From assembly GCA_032173675.1 (NCBI GenBank), contig JAVKPL010013538.1:1-64000 (forward strand): a DNA stretch of 64,000 bases, in the 5' to 3' direction. Numbering within the stretch: the stretch's first letter is position 1; the number at the start of each line of letters is the position of its first letter. Shown in pieces: positions 10,008 through 23,832 of this stretch. Under the pieces are notes generated by a model, which saw nothing but the letters and a program-made list of their open reading frames with translations, made no database searches and was not told the origin of the DNA. Both the position numbers and the translations under genes were made by a program. This stretch comes from Gastrolobium villosum (taxonomy: Eukaryota > Streptophyta > Magnoliopsida > Fabales > Fabaceae).

Positions 10008-13000
10008 TGTAACAGTCCGTTGTACACCGGTATTGTTAACATTAATTATGATATTAAGCGCAGTTACAATCACAGCAATTCATTTAGTAAAAATGCAAAT
10101 AAACTTTTTCCGATTATTACGCGAGCAGTTAAAGTATAAAAAGCGTAATAATTAAAAGTTGTGATCGTAACTGAGACACTAGCGGAAGACTTACTTAAAC
10201 TATTTATACACTTTGTTTTACTACATATAAGACACTAAGGGGTTCCCATAAACCCACTTAGCCAATTCCTCACTTTTTACGTTTTTACCACTTAACCGCA
10301 TTTGCTAATTTGTTTTTCTACGAACACAAAATAAAAATCCAAACTTAAACTCCGGGTTATCTTTTTTCCTTATTCACTTACCTTTCTAACAAGCTATCAC
10401 ACACTCGATTCCGAGCTCGTGAGCTCCGGTTATCGCCGTTTGAAGTTGGACAAACAACATTGCCTACTAACTCCAAAACAGCCTAAAACCTCCAATCTTC
10501 ACGGAATAAACTGCACCTAACCGTCCAGCCACTGTCTCTCAAACTTTTACACCATAAACTAGACACTTCAAACTTCTATTTGATATATCGTATGCTTAAT
10601 TTGACCAAGTAAAGAAGCGGGAATTAATTTCCCTAAACTGCCCCAAATCTGCCCACTGAAAAAGAACAGAACAGGGCAGAACATGCCTTCAGCCACCATG
10701 GACTGCACACACCACCAATGATCCGAGGATTTTGACACAACGTAGGGCACATCTTAAGCTTCAAAATGGCGTATGGCACGTCCCAATCGGACCACTCTGG
10801 AGAGAGATATGCACTCCCGAAGTTCACCCAAAAACTGCCAATTCTACAGAAAATTCGCTAGAATTTCCTTTGTATTTCCTAAAATCCCCAATTTTGCATA
10901 AGCTGTTTAACACTACAATTATACCTGAAATCCAGCAAAATCCAATGTGTGGCACACACAAGGACCAACAACGCCTTGGGGCACTTACAACCCAATCCAA
11001 TTTACACTTAAAACATAAACAGTTCACCTTCAAATCTTTTATAGTTCAATCACCAACCTTCAATTTCATGCATAAATCATCATACAGATAATCATAACTC
11101 TAAAATAGGCCTAAAGCTCTTCCATCATAATAAGCATACATCTATGGTATATTTACAATACTGAATTACAATTACACTTACACTTTAATTTCAATTTACA
11201 ATAATCTACATATTACAACTTTACTTAACAATGAATTCAAAACTAAAATGACAAATATAATACACTGAAGCAAAATATGCATCACTACTTCACTCATCAT
11301 CATGCAGGCTTCTTGCCCGCTGCTCCATATCCACTGGTACATCCTGAAACAAATGTCCCGAGACGGGGTGAGATATACGGATATATCTCAGTAACCAAGA
11401 GGTTCTGGAGAAAACTCCGCCCAATGGTTCACTTCGATGTATATCAATAATATAAAACAACATCACTGTTATAAAACGGGATAAAGCAAGGGATTTAGAG
11501 AAAGGGAGGAAATATCAGAAAATAACTACGACATGCGGGATGGTAGCTACCAATGCCACGCCATGTCCTCGGCTATACGCCTATGGGTACTACCCCTGGC
11601 GTGTTCATAGAACAACCCACCAAGGTACCCCTTCCAACCATATACACCCGAGACTACCTAGTGTGCTCCTATCCGGATAACACACCACGACCCTGGGTCA
11701 ACTGGAACTCCCTCTCGGAGACCTATCCAGTGGCAGTCCGGAAACTTGCCCGAAGGCTAAAATATCTACTGACCAGATATCTGGTACATAAGTACCCACT
11801 GTGATAATGCATATGCATGCTCATGCTGTTCTACATTACTCATACACACTTCCTACCGTTGCCATCAACTAGCAAGGTGGAACACAAAAGGGGAACAAGC
11901 CCCAGTACCAAGAGGTTACCTTTCTTTTTCCTTCCACTGAGCTCCACAGAACTCCACTTACAGCTTGATTCCCAGGGAACGCCTACACAGAGGACAATTC
12001 CACGCACTTAGAACTTTAAACCACTCATTAATTTCAACATAACTTGTGTAAATCACATCACTTACCTCAATCCACTTGGTCCAGGACCAAGGGCAATCCA
12101 CTGTTTCACTGTTCCAAGTTTATATCCACGTACGGCAACCTATACAACCATGCATAGCCGTTAGTTTCAGTCAAAATACGTCAAAACGTGAAAAACGTCA
12201 GATTTCATCTCCCCTCCTATAGGGTTCGGCCAAAACAGTGTTATATTGGGTTTTATTTTTCTAAATTTTCTTTCTCATTTTATTTCACTTACTTAGGTTA
12301 CCCAAAGTCTAGTTCAATCGCTGTTTTTCTGTTTTACGACTTTTACGCAACGTTTTGCGAATATTACACTTTAGGCACATTTTACCACTTTCAACACTTA
12401 TTATTTTTACATTGATCCTTCCACATGCCAATCACCACACAACCCATCTAATGACTTTTTCATCACACAACTCAACACCAAAGTTTTCTAAAACATCAAT
12501 TTGCTCACTTATACATAAATGGCCGAATCTTTGTTAGCCAAACCAAGGATTTCCACTCAATTCCTATGGTCCACAACTCACATAATCACTTCATATCATC
12601 ATATAATCACACTACAATCACTATACCACACATTAACACAAAACTCAAAAATCCATTTCATGCACTAATTTTTTTCTAAGTTAAAATTCACTTTTTTTGG
12701 CTTAGAATTTTCATTGCATTTCTAGCATTAATACATCATTCTAAGACATTATCATCTAACAGACATTTTCCATTTGAGCTCTCTAACATCACAAATCAAA
12801 CAAGCCCTCTTTAGGGTGCATAAACAATTTCAAAAATAAATCTTCAAATCAATCCATGAGAGGTGTTGAAACTTACCCACAATTACATCACAAGACTCCT
12901 CCTAGAACTCCACAAGCAATGGCTCAAGAAATCAACCCCAAAATCACAAAATTCCCAAAAATTTCGTTTCTGTATATGCCTTTTTTCTCACAATCGAGAG

Positions 13001-13640
13001 GGTTTTGAGGGAAACTAATCGGTGGGTTGTGTTCGGATGATGATTTCCATCGAATTTCAAGACAAGAATCGTCCGATTCGGTTAAGAATTGATGAAGTTA
13101 TGAAGAAATCAATCAAAGCAAAAAAAAAACGAAAATGGAAGGGGGAGGGGCTGTTCCACGGGGAAGAAGAGAGGGAGGAGAGAGAAAATGACATGTAAAT
13201 GTGACTTTTAAGTCACTTAAGCCATAGGTGGGTCCCACACGCGATTTAACTTTAATCAATCACTAATTTCAACCATAAATTCATGACCTACATATTTTTC
13301 TTGTTCATGTCATATTTTTGTTTCCTAAAAATATTGATAAAAATTTCACGTTTATCGGTACATTATACCGCAGTATTTTTACACCGGAAAAATCACTATT
13401 CATCAATTTTTCCCGAATTTGCAAATCCACTCGCTTTTTCGTTCTGAATCCATTTCCAGGGTTATTTTTCTCATCTGAGACTTTCTACTCAATTTTTATC
13501 TCCCTAGGGTTGTGTGCATGGCTAATTACTGTTTTGCCCTTTCTTTGTATTTTGGCCTAATCTTTAGGATTTTCACTAATTCTTCAATTAATCACTCATT
13601 TAATATTTTAATACTTAATTTAAAATTGCAAGGTGTTATA
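10008..13640 (-). repeat. LTR (3' LTR) of the outer element
   Basis: It runs from TGTAACAGTCCGTTG to AAGGTGTTATA on the plus strand. The double hairpin lies at 11357-11390. A pyrimidine/purine-rich tract at 13100-13190 and the terminal 450 bp match the coding gypsy LTR in layout. Open frames inside it also occur in the other LTR and have no recognised domain, so I treat them as chance. Confidence 0.88.
11357..11390 (-). other. Double hairpin, outer element left LTR
   Basis: Stem TGAGATATA / TATATCTCA (9 bp, loop CGGA on the plus strand) is preceded on this strand by CCCG-AGA-CGGG. In the right LTR (39759-39793) the second stem is one pair longer (CCCCG/CGGGG). Confidence 0.7.
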
Positions 13641-13657
13641 TTCACCCCACCTTTTAG
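13641..13657 (-). other. Polypurine tract of the outer element
   Basis: On the minus strand CTAAAAGGTGGGGTGAA lies directly next to the LTR terminus. It is identical to the PPT of the coding gypsy element (18941-18957). Confidence 0.85.
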
Positions 13658-13675
13658 AATTTTGTCCGCAAAATT
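13658..13675 (-). other. PPT-proximal hairpin, outer element
   Basis: AATTTTG-TCCG-CAAAATT, a 7-bp perfect stem with a 4-base loop, directly next to the PPT. The same hairpin occurs at 18959-18976 and, one pair shorter, at 60473-60488. Here it lies in non-coding DNA, so protein coding cannot explain its retention. Confidence 0.65.
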
Positions 13676-16173
13676 AACATCTTAACGATCCCGTAACACG
13701 GGGTGTAATCAAAAATCTCATTTCTGTGGTATCCATCATTACTTAGTCCTTCACAAACTTGATAATTTCGGGTATCTGACCCCTTAATTCATTATATCTT
13801 TCACTGTTTCCTTAACCCACTGTTGCTTTTTCGTTCACTGTAGTTCATAATATACTCATTTTACACTTGTCATTTATGGTGCCACGACCTTCAATTCGCA
13901 ATAGTTTAAGCTCTTCACGGCTTACGGTTACACTATCACCAATTTATAGGTAATAGACGACCACATTACAATTTGTTTGTCTCACTTCATCTCATTCTCA
14001 TCTTCATCTGTCTTCCTGACCTAATGCCGTTGCCAAAAATCTCTAGTTGTTTCCATGGTAGGCTCTCACCGTTCTCATGTATCTTCACACTTTCTTTAGT
14101 ACTTAGCTCTTTTCGCTATCCTCACTGTTTCAACCATGCCCAAACATACTAGTCTTTTCCATTACTGTTACTACTCTTATGATTTTGTTGTTTCCTTAGC
14201 TTTCACCGAAGCACATACTTTCTAGTTTCCAGGGCACTTTGTCATTTCTTATGATTCCGACTCACATTAAATTCTATACTCATATACTTTATTTTTCCTT
14301 GTCACATGTCTTTACCTCTTCTTAGGTACTCATAACCATATCTTTCTCTTCATGATACGAAATTCACAATCCTCACAATAGTTTATATATTCGATTAGCC
14401 GTTTAAGGTCTTTTAACCACAAACACACTCCTGAATCTTTCCATCTACTAATCATATTCATAATTTACACTCATTGTTACTCTCTTCATTAACTTAACCA
14501 TCTCAACTTATCCACTCAATCAGCTCAACTCCATACTCAGACCTCTCACAGTCTAACACAACACTCATCAATGACCTCCATATTGAGGACTCATGCTTAA
14601 TATTTTCACCCACTAACTATTTTCAACTTTCATTCCAATTCGATGTTGCAACTTAACCATATGTTCCACTCATTTATACCACTTTCTTGTAATCATCGTC
14701 ATTTAATCCTGGATGTCATATTCAAAACACTATTACTTTACAGCTTTACTCACTTCCACTAAACACTTTGGAACGAATCAATTTCCGACCCACTTCACTA
14801 TTAACCGATGGAGTATTCAAAATACCATATCTCTCATATACAAGTCCTATTCAGTAGGAATCCTTGACACTCAATTATCAAGTCACTTAAAATTTATTCC
14901 CTCATTGCCACTACTTTTACAATTTACCACCAGTTGGTATATCAGTCTCTCAGAATATTCAAAGTTACCACAAACACTCATCCATACGTCATTAGTACTT
15001 AATCAGAACATCATCAACACTGTGCATTTTCCACACACTTCCACCATAAGTGGCATATGCGATTATATATAACACTTCTCAATCTACTTTACCAGCAAAA
15101 CCAAGCTATTCACTTTTGGTAATCAATTACAACTATAGTTTCCGTCTATTAATACACGTTCGTACTTGACTCTATTTCAATTTATCTTTTCCTTAAGGCT
15201 AACAATTCATTGTTTTAACCTGAAATCTTGATCATCACTAGCCTTCCTAGAAGGACAGTTACTCATTCTGTCAACTTTAACTCACGTTATTATCCCTTTT
15301 TGGTCATAAGACGAGGGTTCCAACTAAATTGCTACCTCACTTAGAGACAAAATTTATTTCCTCAGACTTACTTTACACCCACAATAGTGCTTCACTATCA
15401 CACTTCGAAGTTCTTACACACTAAGCCACAACTCTTATATCCAAATCTGACATACTATTGTCCATTTACAAATATATGACCTCGCATCTTGCGTTAACCA
15501 TATGGAAAAACTCTCCCAATACAGTGGGTAACAACATTCCCAGGTTTAACCCCTCGAGCTCTTGCTGTCCTAAGGGCCCTAGATGTCATGACCCACCGAT
15601 CAGAGAACCCACCTATATGATTCATGCCGTAAAAATGACTTACTACTAGCTATCCCAATTCTAAGGCATCCCCATTCTAAGGCATCCCCCAAATATTTCT
15701 TCTTTGTGCATTCACATAAATTATCTCTACCATACTAACCGTTACACCAATGTGGAACACTTCCTCATTTCCCATTACTCATATCAAATACTACTAGTCT
15801 CCGGGAACTTAACCCCACAGAGATAGCTATACACTCCTGGCACATAGGCCCCACTGAGATCTTCCTACTATCAAATCATATTACATGCACCCAGTGCACA
15901 GAGAAATTTATACTCATAATATATCTGTATATGACGACAAAATTGGTACTCCGTACACTCCCGATCACACATGGACCCAGTCCATTTGGTGTATGTATCA
16001 CCTCTGTATATAAGATCAAAACTGTTTTGTATTACCACATGGGCTGCCCCCATAATCTTAGTAGTAGTGGTATAATATACGCCTGTTACATATAAGTTAA
16101 TTCATCTGACTCACTCATGTCATCCTTCTCACTGGTAGTTTACTTTCGTTTCGGTTACCCCTCTGACCTGGTT
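13676..16173 (-). other. Non-coding interior of the outer element, part 1
   Basis: About 2.5 kb, strongly T/C- and A/C-rich on the plus strand, with many short TTCAC, CTCAT and CACTT words. No gag, protease, RT or integrase motif is visible in any frame. The ORFs of 60-120 codons present have no family motif. It may be very decayed former pol, or sequence never derived from it. Confidence 0.6.
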
Positions 16174-16178
16174 TATAA
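16174..16178. repeat. TSD of coding gypsy element (TATAA)
   Basis: TATAA precedes the left LTR and is repeated at 36829-36833 after the right LTR. Without the insertion the outer element reads continuously across the site. Confidence 0.9.
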
Positions 16179-16565
16179 TGTAACAGCCCGTTGTACACCG
16201 GTATTGTTAACATTGATTATGATATTAAGCGCAGTTACAATCATAGTGATTGGGTTAATTAAATTACGGGCAACTTTTTTCTTTTATCATATTCCTTTTC
16301 ATAACAATAACTTTTTCCGTAATCAATTAAAACAACACTATAATTGTAAATGCAATTCGCGGAATCATACATTTTACTAACATCACTAATCTTTCTTTTT
16401 ATTCAATTCATTTAAACTCACCATCTTACTCTCACGTTTTGACATGTTATAATCCTTTACATTAGCTACGCGTGGTTTCAAACCACGTACCATTTGGAGT
16501 TCTACCCACCAAGTTAAGCCCCTTTCATTTAGTCTAGAAAAACCTGATTTTCGAAAATTGCACTG

Positions 16566-16786
16566 TAGTAATCGATTACCACCTGTCAAAAATGAGGCAG
16601 TAGCTAAAATTTTGCATCCTCTGTTCTAGTAATCGATTACCAATCTTGGGTAATCGATTACCTCACTTGGTAATCGATTACCAAGCCTCAGTAATCGATT
16701 ACCAGTGGAGACAGTAGCATTTATTTCGTCCCCTGTTGCATGGTAATCGATTACCATGCTTGGGTAATCGATTACTATGCAGTAAA
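16566..16786. repeat. AATCGATT palindrome array, gypsy-1 3' LTR
   Basis: Seven copies of (G)GTAATCGATTAC(C). The 5' LTR copy (34435-34672) has eight, one of them changed to AATCAATT. Confidence 0.85.
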
Positions 16787-17306
16787 AGTAACAGATTACA
16801 GCATTTTCAGCCCAAAAAGGGTTGTGTAATCCATCCCTAACCCCTTAGTACTCCACACATCACTTAAACATACCCTAATGTAGGCTCTAGGCCCTTCCGT
16901 CATGCATTTTCATTCAATCATGCATCATTTACAAAGTCTTTAATATCATGGCCATTTTACAACAAATATGGACCATTTTACAACATAAGTGCCAAGGCTT
17001 CAAGTGCAATGAATGTGGCAATGGACAAGTCCCATGCTCACTAAAAATATACAATTATCCATGGCATGAATCATAGGCAATAAAAAAGACTTAGAACATA
17101 ATCATGAACACTACAAAAGCATGGAAATAACATCATGCAATATGTTCATGACCTAAGTCTCAAAATACTAAATGGCATGCTATGTGCACTCCATAGTCTC
17201 CTCCAAAATGTCATGCAAGCCCAATGCACCGCATGCAATCCACTGTCCACTAAGCGGGCTTCTTGCCCGAAGCTCCTCCTGGCTCATAATGCCCTGAAAT
17301 GTGGTC

Positions 17307-17342
17307 CCCCAAACACGGGGTGAGATATACAAATATATCTCA
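17307..17342 (-). other. Double hairpin, gypsy-1 3' LTR
   Basis: CCCC-AAACAC-GGGG followed by TGAGATATA-CAAA-TATATCTCA (9-bp perfect stem). The same structure lies at 35196-35231 in the 5' LTR. Confidence 0.7.
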
Positions 17343-18940
17343 GTAAACCAATGGAGCTAGAGGCTCTCTCCACTCCATGGCTCACTCAATGTGCAAATAT
17401 GACATCATATAATATGCATGCAATACAATATCACCAACAACTGGAGACAAACCGAGAACATCCACAATTGGATTTACGTTCAAGGACTCCATCATATAAC
17501 TCCCGAGACAATCCTGGCGCCTCTCCCATGGTTGAGAAGACTCCATGGCAAAACCCAACCGGAACTCCTCATGAGCCCTATCCGGCGGATGTCCCATGTT
17601 TGGCTCATCCTGGTGTCGCTCCCAGAGTCGACCCCACGGCATACCCAACTGGCATTCCCACACGGAATAAATCCAGCGGATGTCCAAACCCAACACACGT
17701 CAACTGGCCAGTGACCAAACAATTTTCGCACAATTCAAGCAATATGGCATACAAGCACATAATCACACAATGCCATAAACACATAATCCAACCACAACCT
17801 TCCACTAGGTGTGGTGGAGCACACAAGGGATTAAACCCAAGTTCCAAGGGTTTACCTCAACACAAGCAAATCCTTTACACACGTATGCTCCAAATCAACC
17901 TTTCACAATCACGTCTGTGTGAGGCACCCTACAACGATCAACAATTCCAAATTACACCAAACCTCAATTTTCATGAAAATTCCACAAATTTTCCTAAGTT
18001 AAAAACCTAACTTTTTCACCAAAATTTATCATAGCATTTCTAGCTTACAAGCATCATTCTAAGGCATTTTCATCTAATAGCATTTTTCCATTTGGGCTCT
18101 CTATCATCACACATCTAAAATTAAAGGCTTAGAGCATAAATTCCTAGATCTACAAAATCAACCACAAAGATACCACAAATATACTCACAATCTAGTGTAT
18201 GAACACCACCAAGGCTCCACTAAGCCAAAGGAAGACCAAAAGCTCCAAAAACTCCAAGAACACTCAAAGGGTCGGATCTGACTTCGCCCAAAAACGCAGC
18301 AAGGAGGTGGATTCAAGGCTTGGAAGCGTCACCAATGGATCTAGAAGGTTGTTTACAATAGATTTCAACACCAAGATCAAGAGATTTGGTGAAGAAATGA
18401 GGAAATGGCAAAGGAAGAGATGAAATGGGTGCTTGGTTCTTCAATGGCAGGGACGCACGGGGAAAGAAAGAAAAAGGAAGGAAAGGCAAGGGGAAAAAGG
18501 GTGGGAAGCTAAGTGACTTCGGTCACACGGGTCCCACACGCGATCTAACTTTAATCCCGATAAAATTTCTGATCATAAATTCTTAATCTACATATTTTTC
18601 CAGTCCATGCCATATTTTTATTTCCCCAAAATATTGATAAAAATTTCACACTTATCGGTACACTCACACCACAGTATTTAACACTAAAAAAAATCACTAT
18701 TCATCATTTTTTCACAAATTTGCCTACTCACTCAATTTTCCGCCCTGATTCCATTTCCAGCATTATTTTTGTCTTATGAAATCTCTAACTCAATTTTCAT
18801 GCCTCGGAATACACGGCTGGTCAATTACCATTTTGCCCTTTTTGCCCATTTTGGCCATAATTCACGGATTTTCACTAATCCATCAATTCTATTTTCACAT
18901 TATAATATAAAATACACATTTAAATATATGAGGTGTTATA

Positions 18941-18957
18941 TTCACCCCACCTTTTAG
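18941..18957 (-). other. Polypurine tract of gypsy-1
   Basis: CTAAAAGGTGGGGTGAA on the minus strand, next to the 3' LTR. Plus-strand DNA synthesis starts here in LTR elements. The PPT overlaps the end of the pol frame. Confidence 0.85.
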
Positions 18958-18958
18958 A

Positions 18959-18976
18959 AATTTTGTCCGCAAAATT
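18959..18976 (-). other. PPT-proximal hairpin, gypsy-1
   Basis: AATTTTG-TCCG-CAAAATT, identical to that at 13658-13675. Here it overlaps the last codons of pol. Confidence 0.65.
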
Positions 18977-21900
18977 AAATCATACCTGCTCGCTAACTCA
19001 GGATACAGCCGGAGAATCTCGTCCTCCCGCTCCCAAGTAGCCTCCTCAGGTGTGCGGCCTTCCCACTGAATCTTCAGCATGGGAATAGTCTTACTTCTCA
19101 ATCTCTTTTAACTGCGGTCCAATACTGCAATAGGACCGATGGGAGTCTTCAAGTTCTCCCTGATTTCAATATTATCCGGTATCACCACATGTGATTCATC
19201 CGGAACGTAACGTCGCAACTGCGACACATGAAAAACATCATGTAGATTGGACAACTGCGGGGGTAAGGCAAGCTGATAGGCCACCTATCTGACCCTTTTC
19301 ATAATTTGATACGGTCCAATGAACCGTGGACTCAGCTTCCTCACACCCAACGCACGGCCAACACCTGTGACCTGAGATAACCGTACAAAAACATGGTCAC
19401 CTTCCTCAAATTCCAGTGGTCTATGCTTATTGTCATAGTAGCTTTTCTGCCAATTCTGTGCCTGTTTCAATTTTTCTCTGATCATTTCAATTTGTATTGT
19501 TGTTTCCTGCACAAAATCCGGACCAAACCTTTCTTTATCGCCTACTTCAGTCCAACAAGTGGGCGTACGACACCTCCTACCATACAAAACCTCATACGGT
19601 GCCATACCCAGACTGGAATGAAAACTGTTATTATAAGAAAATTCCACCAATGGTAAGTACTTATCCCAAGCATTACCCTGTTCCAGTGTGCAAGCTCTCA
19701 GCATATCCTCAAGTGTCTGTATGGTCCTCTCAGTCTGACCATCAGTTTGCGGGTGATAAGCAGTGCTCAGTCGAAGCTGAGTGCCAAAAGCCTGCTGCAA
19801 AGCTCCCCAAAAACGTGAAGTAAACTTCGGGTCCCGATCGCTAACAATGCTAATCGGTATCCCATGGAGTCTAACAATCTCCTTTACATACAGTGTAGCC
19901 AACTTCTCTGTGGTGAAATCCACTCGTACTGGTAGAAAATGTGCAGACTTCGTAAGTCGGTCCACAATAACCCAAATCGAATCATAACCAGCTTGCGTTC
20001 GCGGCAGTCCCACAACAAAATCCATAGAAATACTATCCCATTTCTATTCAGGTATATCCAGCGGCTGAAGTAATCCAGCAGGTTTCTGATACTCTATTTT
20101 CACTTTTTGACACACCAAGCACTTAGATACGTACTCGACAACATCCCTTTTCATCCCAGGCCACCAGAACTTAACTTTCAAATCTTGGTACATTTTTGTG
20201 GCACCTGGGTGGATAGCATATTGACCCTTGTGGGCCTCAGTCATAACTTCCTCTGCAAGTTCCTTGGGCACAACAATCCTGCCCTGATATAATAATAGTC
20301 CCTGTTCATTAACCGATATGCCACTCTGGCCTTTCAAGTATTTAATACTTTCGTTTCTGATTTGAGTCTCTTTAATCTTCTCATGCAGCTCGTTTTCAAT
20401 CCGAGTCAACTCCATATCACACATTCTTCCAGCAAAGAAATCCGTTATTTTCATGTCACGAAATTGCTCAATCACTTCATTGTCCCACATCATCATATGA
20501 GATAAGTTGACAGACTTCCTACTCAACGCATCTGCCACAACATTAGCCTTTCCCGGGTGGTATTTCAGCTCAAAGTCATAGTCTTTCAGGAACTCAACCC
20601 ATCTACGCTGCCTCATATTCAGCTCCTTCTGATCAAACAAATATTTCAAGCTTTTATGATCACTGAACACAGCAAATTTCATCCCATACAGAAAGTGCCT
20701 CCAGATTTTCAAGGCAAACACAATAGCAGCCAGTTCCAAGTCGTGCGTCGGATAATTCTCTTCATGCGGCCTTAACTGCCTAGATGCATAAGCAATCACT
20801 TTTCCTTCCTGCATCAGTACGCTCCCTAAACCTTTCTTAGAAGCGTCACAGTATAAAACAAACTCGCCCTCCGGATCAGGTAAAGTCAACACCGGAATAG
20901 TGGTCAACTTCTCTTTGAGTAGCAGAAAACAGTCCTCACATTCCTGGGTCCACACAAAAGGAGTATCCTTTCGTGTCAATCGGGTCAACGGTAGAACCAT
21001 TGCAGAAAATCCCTGTATAAATCGGCGATAATAACCAGCAAGCCCCAGAAAACTTCTAATCTCAGTCACAGTCTTAGGTCGTTCCCAGTCGCTTACCGCT
21101 TCAATCTTGCTTGGATCCACTGCAACACCACTTGTAGAAATAACATGACCCAAAAATTGCACCTCAGATAACCAGAATTCACACTTAGACGGCTTAGCAT
21201 ATAGTTTCTTATCCTTCAACACCTGTAACACAGTCCTCAAATGGTCGATGTGCTCCTCTTTACTCTTAGAATAGATCAAAATATCGTCAATAAATACAAT
21301 TACAAACTGGTCCAAATACGGTTTAAAGATGCGGTTCATATAATCCATGAACACCGCAGGGGCATTAGTAAGCCCAAAAGGAATCACTTGATATTCAAAA
21401 TGTCCATATCTGGATCGGAAAGCTGTTTTAGGTACATCATCCGGTTTAATCCGAATCTGGTGATATCCGGACCGGAGATCGATCTTCGAAAACACACAAG
21501 CATCCCTCAACTGATCTAATAAATCATCAATGCGCGGCAACGGGTACCGGTTCTTAATAGTCACTTTATTCAGCTGTCGGTAGTCAGTGCACAATCTCAT
21601 GCTACCATCCTTTTTCTTTACAAATATAACCGGTGCTCCCCACGGAGACACACTCGGCCTGATAAAATTCTTCGCAGATAATTCTTCAATGTGTTTCTTC
21701 AACTCGGCCAACTCAAGTGGCGACATCCGGTATGGAGCCAAGGAGATCGGCCCCACACCAGGCAATAGGTCAATCGAGAATTTAATCTCTCTCTCAGGCG
21801 GAAATTCCGGTATCTCATCAGGGAATATATCCTCAAACTCATTAACAACCGGAATAGAAGAAATTTCCTCCTTTTTGTCACCCACCAATCCGCCCAAAAG

Positions 21901-23673
21901 GACATAACCCAAATCTCCAGCCTTCAAGGCTTTCAAAGTTTGACTAACAGACAAATACAAAGACGGACAAACAGACGGCCTCTCGTGAGATAGCAACAAC
22001 CTCTTTCCGCAGCAATCAATCATTGCGCAGTTCCGAGACAACCAATCCATCCCCAATATCAAATTTACGGAGGCCAGGGGTAAGATGATTAAATCAATGG
22101 TATAACCCCTGCCTAAATAGGTGAACTTCACATCTTCGCAAATCCAAGACGATTCACTAACCTCTCCTGTAGCGGTAGTAATACGCATCGGAGGAACCAT
22201 TCGTGTTACCTTTAAGTCCAACACCTTAGCCACATAGTCCGCCACAAACGAATGTGTTGCTCCCGAATCAAATAACACAGACAAATCAACATTAGAGAGG
22301 AAAATTATACCTTTTACCAAGTTCGGAGCCTTTTCAGTATGTTGCGCATTCGTAGTATATACTCGTCCCACAGTAGGAACAGCAGCAGTAGGAGTAACAG
22401 TAGCAGCAGCGGTCAGCAAGGTCTGCAGATTCGCAGCCTGCCCCGAAGAAGATGGACAATCTCTAGCAAAGTGGCCATTCCGACCACACTTAAAACAAGC
22501 CAACGGACCAGCACCACATACACCTTTGTGGTATTTCCTGCACTTCCCACATTGTGGGATAAAATATCTGTCCGCAGCAGCACCACCACCACCAGGGTTT
22601 CCACCCCTCTTGAACTGTCCAGGAGGCCGCCTCACATGCAACCCCCTACCCCTGTTATTATTGTTAAAACCTCCTCTATTTGTATTACCTGAAGGACCAG
22701 GTGTCCTCTTTATCTCTTGCTCTTTCACCGTATCAGATTTTGGATACCTACCATAAACAGTCTCGACCCTCTTGCATTGGGTCACCAAATCAGCAAAGTT
22801 TCTCACCGCAGTATTTGACATTCTCTTAGCAAACTTCTCATTCAGCCCTCTTTGAAATTTAGCTGACAAGAACTCCGGAGTAGGTAGAGTACCCCCATAA
22901 TTAGCAAACTTGACAAGTTCATTAAATTTGGCCACATAGGCATCCACAGTCATGACTCCCTGCACAAGGCTATCAAACTCACCTTGCTTTGCCTCCCGAA
23001 CATCACGGGGAAAGTATTCTTCATGAAACAGACCTTCGAACATCGTCCAAGAAATAACATCACCCTGAATAGCATATGGGCGAGACACATTGTCCCACCA
23101 CTCCTGGGCATCACCCTCCAGCATATAAACCGAATACAACAATTTTTGTGGATCTTGGCATCTCATCACTTGGAAAATCTTATCCATTCCTCTCAACCAA
23201 GCAGTAACCTCCTTTGGGTCCCTTGACCCCCGAAATGCGGGTGGCTTATGTTTCCTAAAAGATATGAGCCTACGCTCATCATCAGCATTATCAAGCACCT
23301 GTCCCGCAGCCCCAGTGGATTGGGCAACAGATGACGGATCAGGAACATAGCTAGGGTCAGTAGTATGATGACTAGCCTCTCCAGTGTGGTGACTAGCCCC
23401 ACTCTCCCCCTGTTGAGGAGTAACAGATGGCGTCGGTGTAGGAGTCACCGTAGCCGTGTGTGGAGGTGAATTATCCCTCCTAGGACGATTTCTATCCGCC
23501 CTCATTTCAGCCATGAAGGCCTGCATCATATCCTGATTAGTCTTCATCAGGTTTTCAGTCATGTTTCTATTTGCAGCCGTTTCCGCCTGCAGAGCATTCA
23601 GGACTGCAGTGACCGGATCCGGTGGCAAAGGACCTGCACCACGTGCCCCACGGCGACCACGTGCCCTACTCAT

Positions 23674-23815
23674 GATATCTGTACATGTAACACAAAGGAA
23701 TGAGTTGATCAGACCCACACTGAGGAATCACATATACATTAATCATAAATAGTTCACAGATAGCTATGGAACACAAGATACAAACATACACAATCAGAGT
23801 TTCCCTCACAAAACT
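23674..23815 (-). other. 5' leader of gypsy-1
   Basis: Untranslated leader between PBS and gag ATG. The 40 bp next to the ATG (GGTCTGATCAACTCATTCC, then TTGTGTTACATGTACAG) is matched in the non-coding outer element (38296-38345) and, more diverged, in the plus-strand element upstream of 49660. It ends like a 3' splice acceptor. Confidence 0.7.
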
Positions 23816-23827
23816 GCTCTGATACCA
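23816..23827 (-). other. Primer binding site of gypsy-1 (tRNA-Met type)
   Basis: TGGTATCAGAGC on the minus strand, five bases after the LTR end. This is the usual complement of the plant initiator tRNA-Met 3' end. Confidence 0.92.
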
Positions 23828-23832
23828 TAAAA

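Larger units (their letters stand above)
16179..18940 (-). repeat. 3' LTR of gypsy-1
   Basis: 2762 bp, from TGTAACAGCCCGTTG to GAGGTGTTATA on the plus strand. It closely matches 34094-36828. One visible length difference is a missing palindrome unit of about 20 bp near 16570. It carries the palindrome array (16566-16786) and the double hairpin (17307-17342). Confidence 0.92.
18895..23673 (-). pseudogene. Gag-Pol polyprotein of gypsy-1, three nonsense codons
   Basis: The likely start is the ATG at 23673 (MSRARGRRG), just after a conserved leader; an open extension of 15 codons upstream is ignored. Gag has the retrotransposon-gag domain (near residues 150-300 of this frame) and the zinc knuckle CFKCGRNGHFARDC at about 393-406. 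Protease follows (LFDSGATHSF, about 467-476), then RT (VFIDDILIYS near 793-802), RNase H (YCDASKKGLG) and integrase. Integrase has the HHCC zinc region (HKGQYAIHPG, CLVCQ) and DDE residues in MDFVVGLP, IVSDRDPKF and QTDGQTERT. The C-terminus near 19101-18970 (EEATWERED) is chromodomain-like. A single frame runs throughout. It is broken by TAG at 20046-20044 (where relatives have Trp), TAG at 19287-19285 and TAA at 19110-19108. No frameshift was found. The frame runs past the PPT and ends in the LTR. Confidence 0.93.

Noticed and set aside
14713..15072. 119-codon frame in the interior of the outer element, and a similar one at 37769-38128
   Set aside because: No recognisable Gag, protease, RT, RNase H or integrase motif; unrelated to each other. 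Expected by chance in T/C-rich DNA with few stops.
17351..18010. Long plus-strand open frame (219 codons), repeated at 35240-35899
   Set aside because: Both copies lie at the same place in the two LTRs of gypsy-1, with no domain or codon signal. It is non-coding LTR read through.
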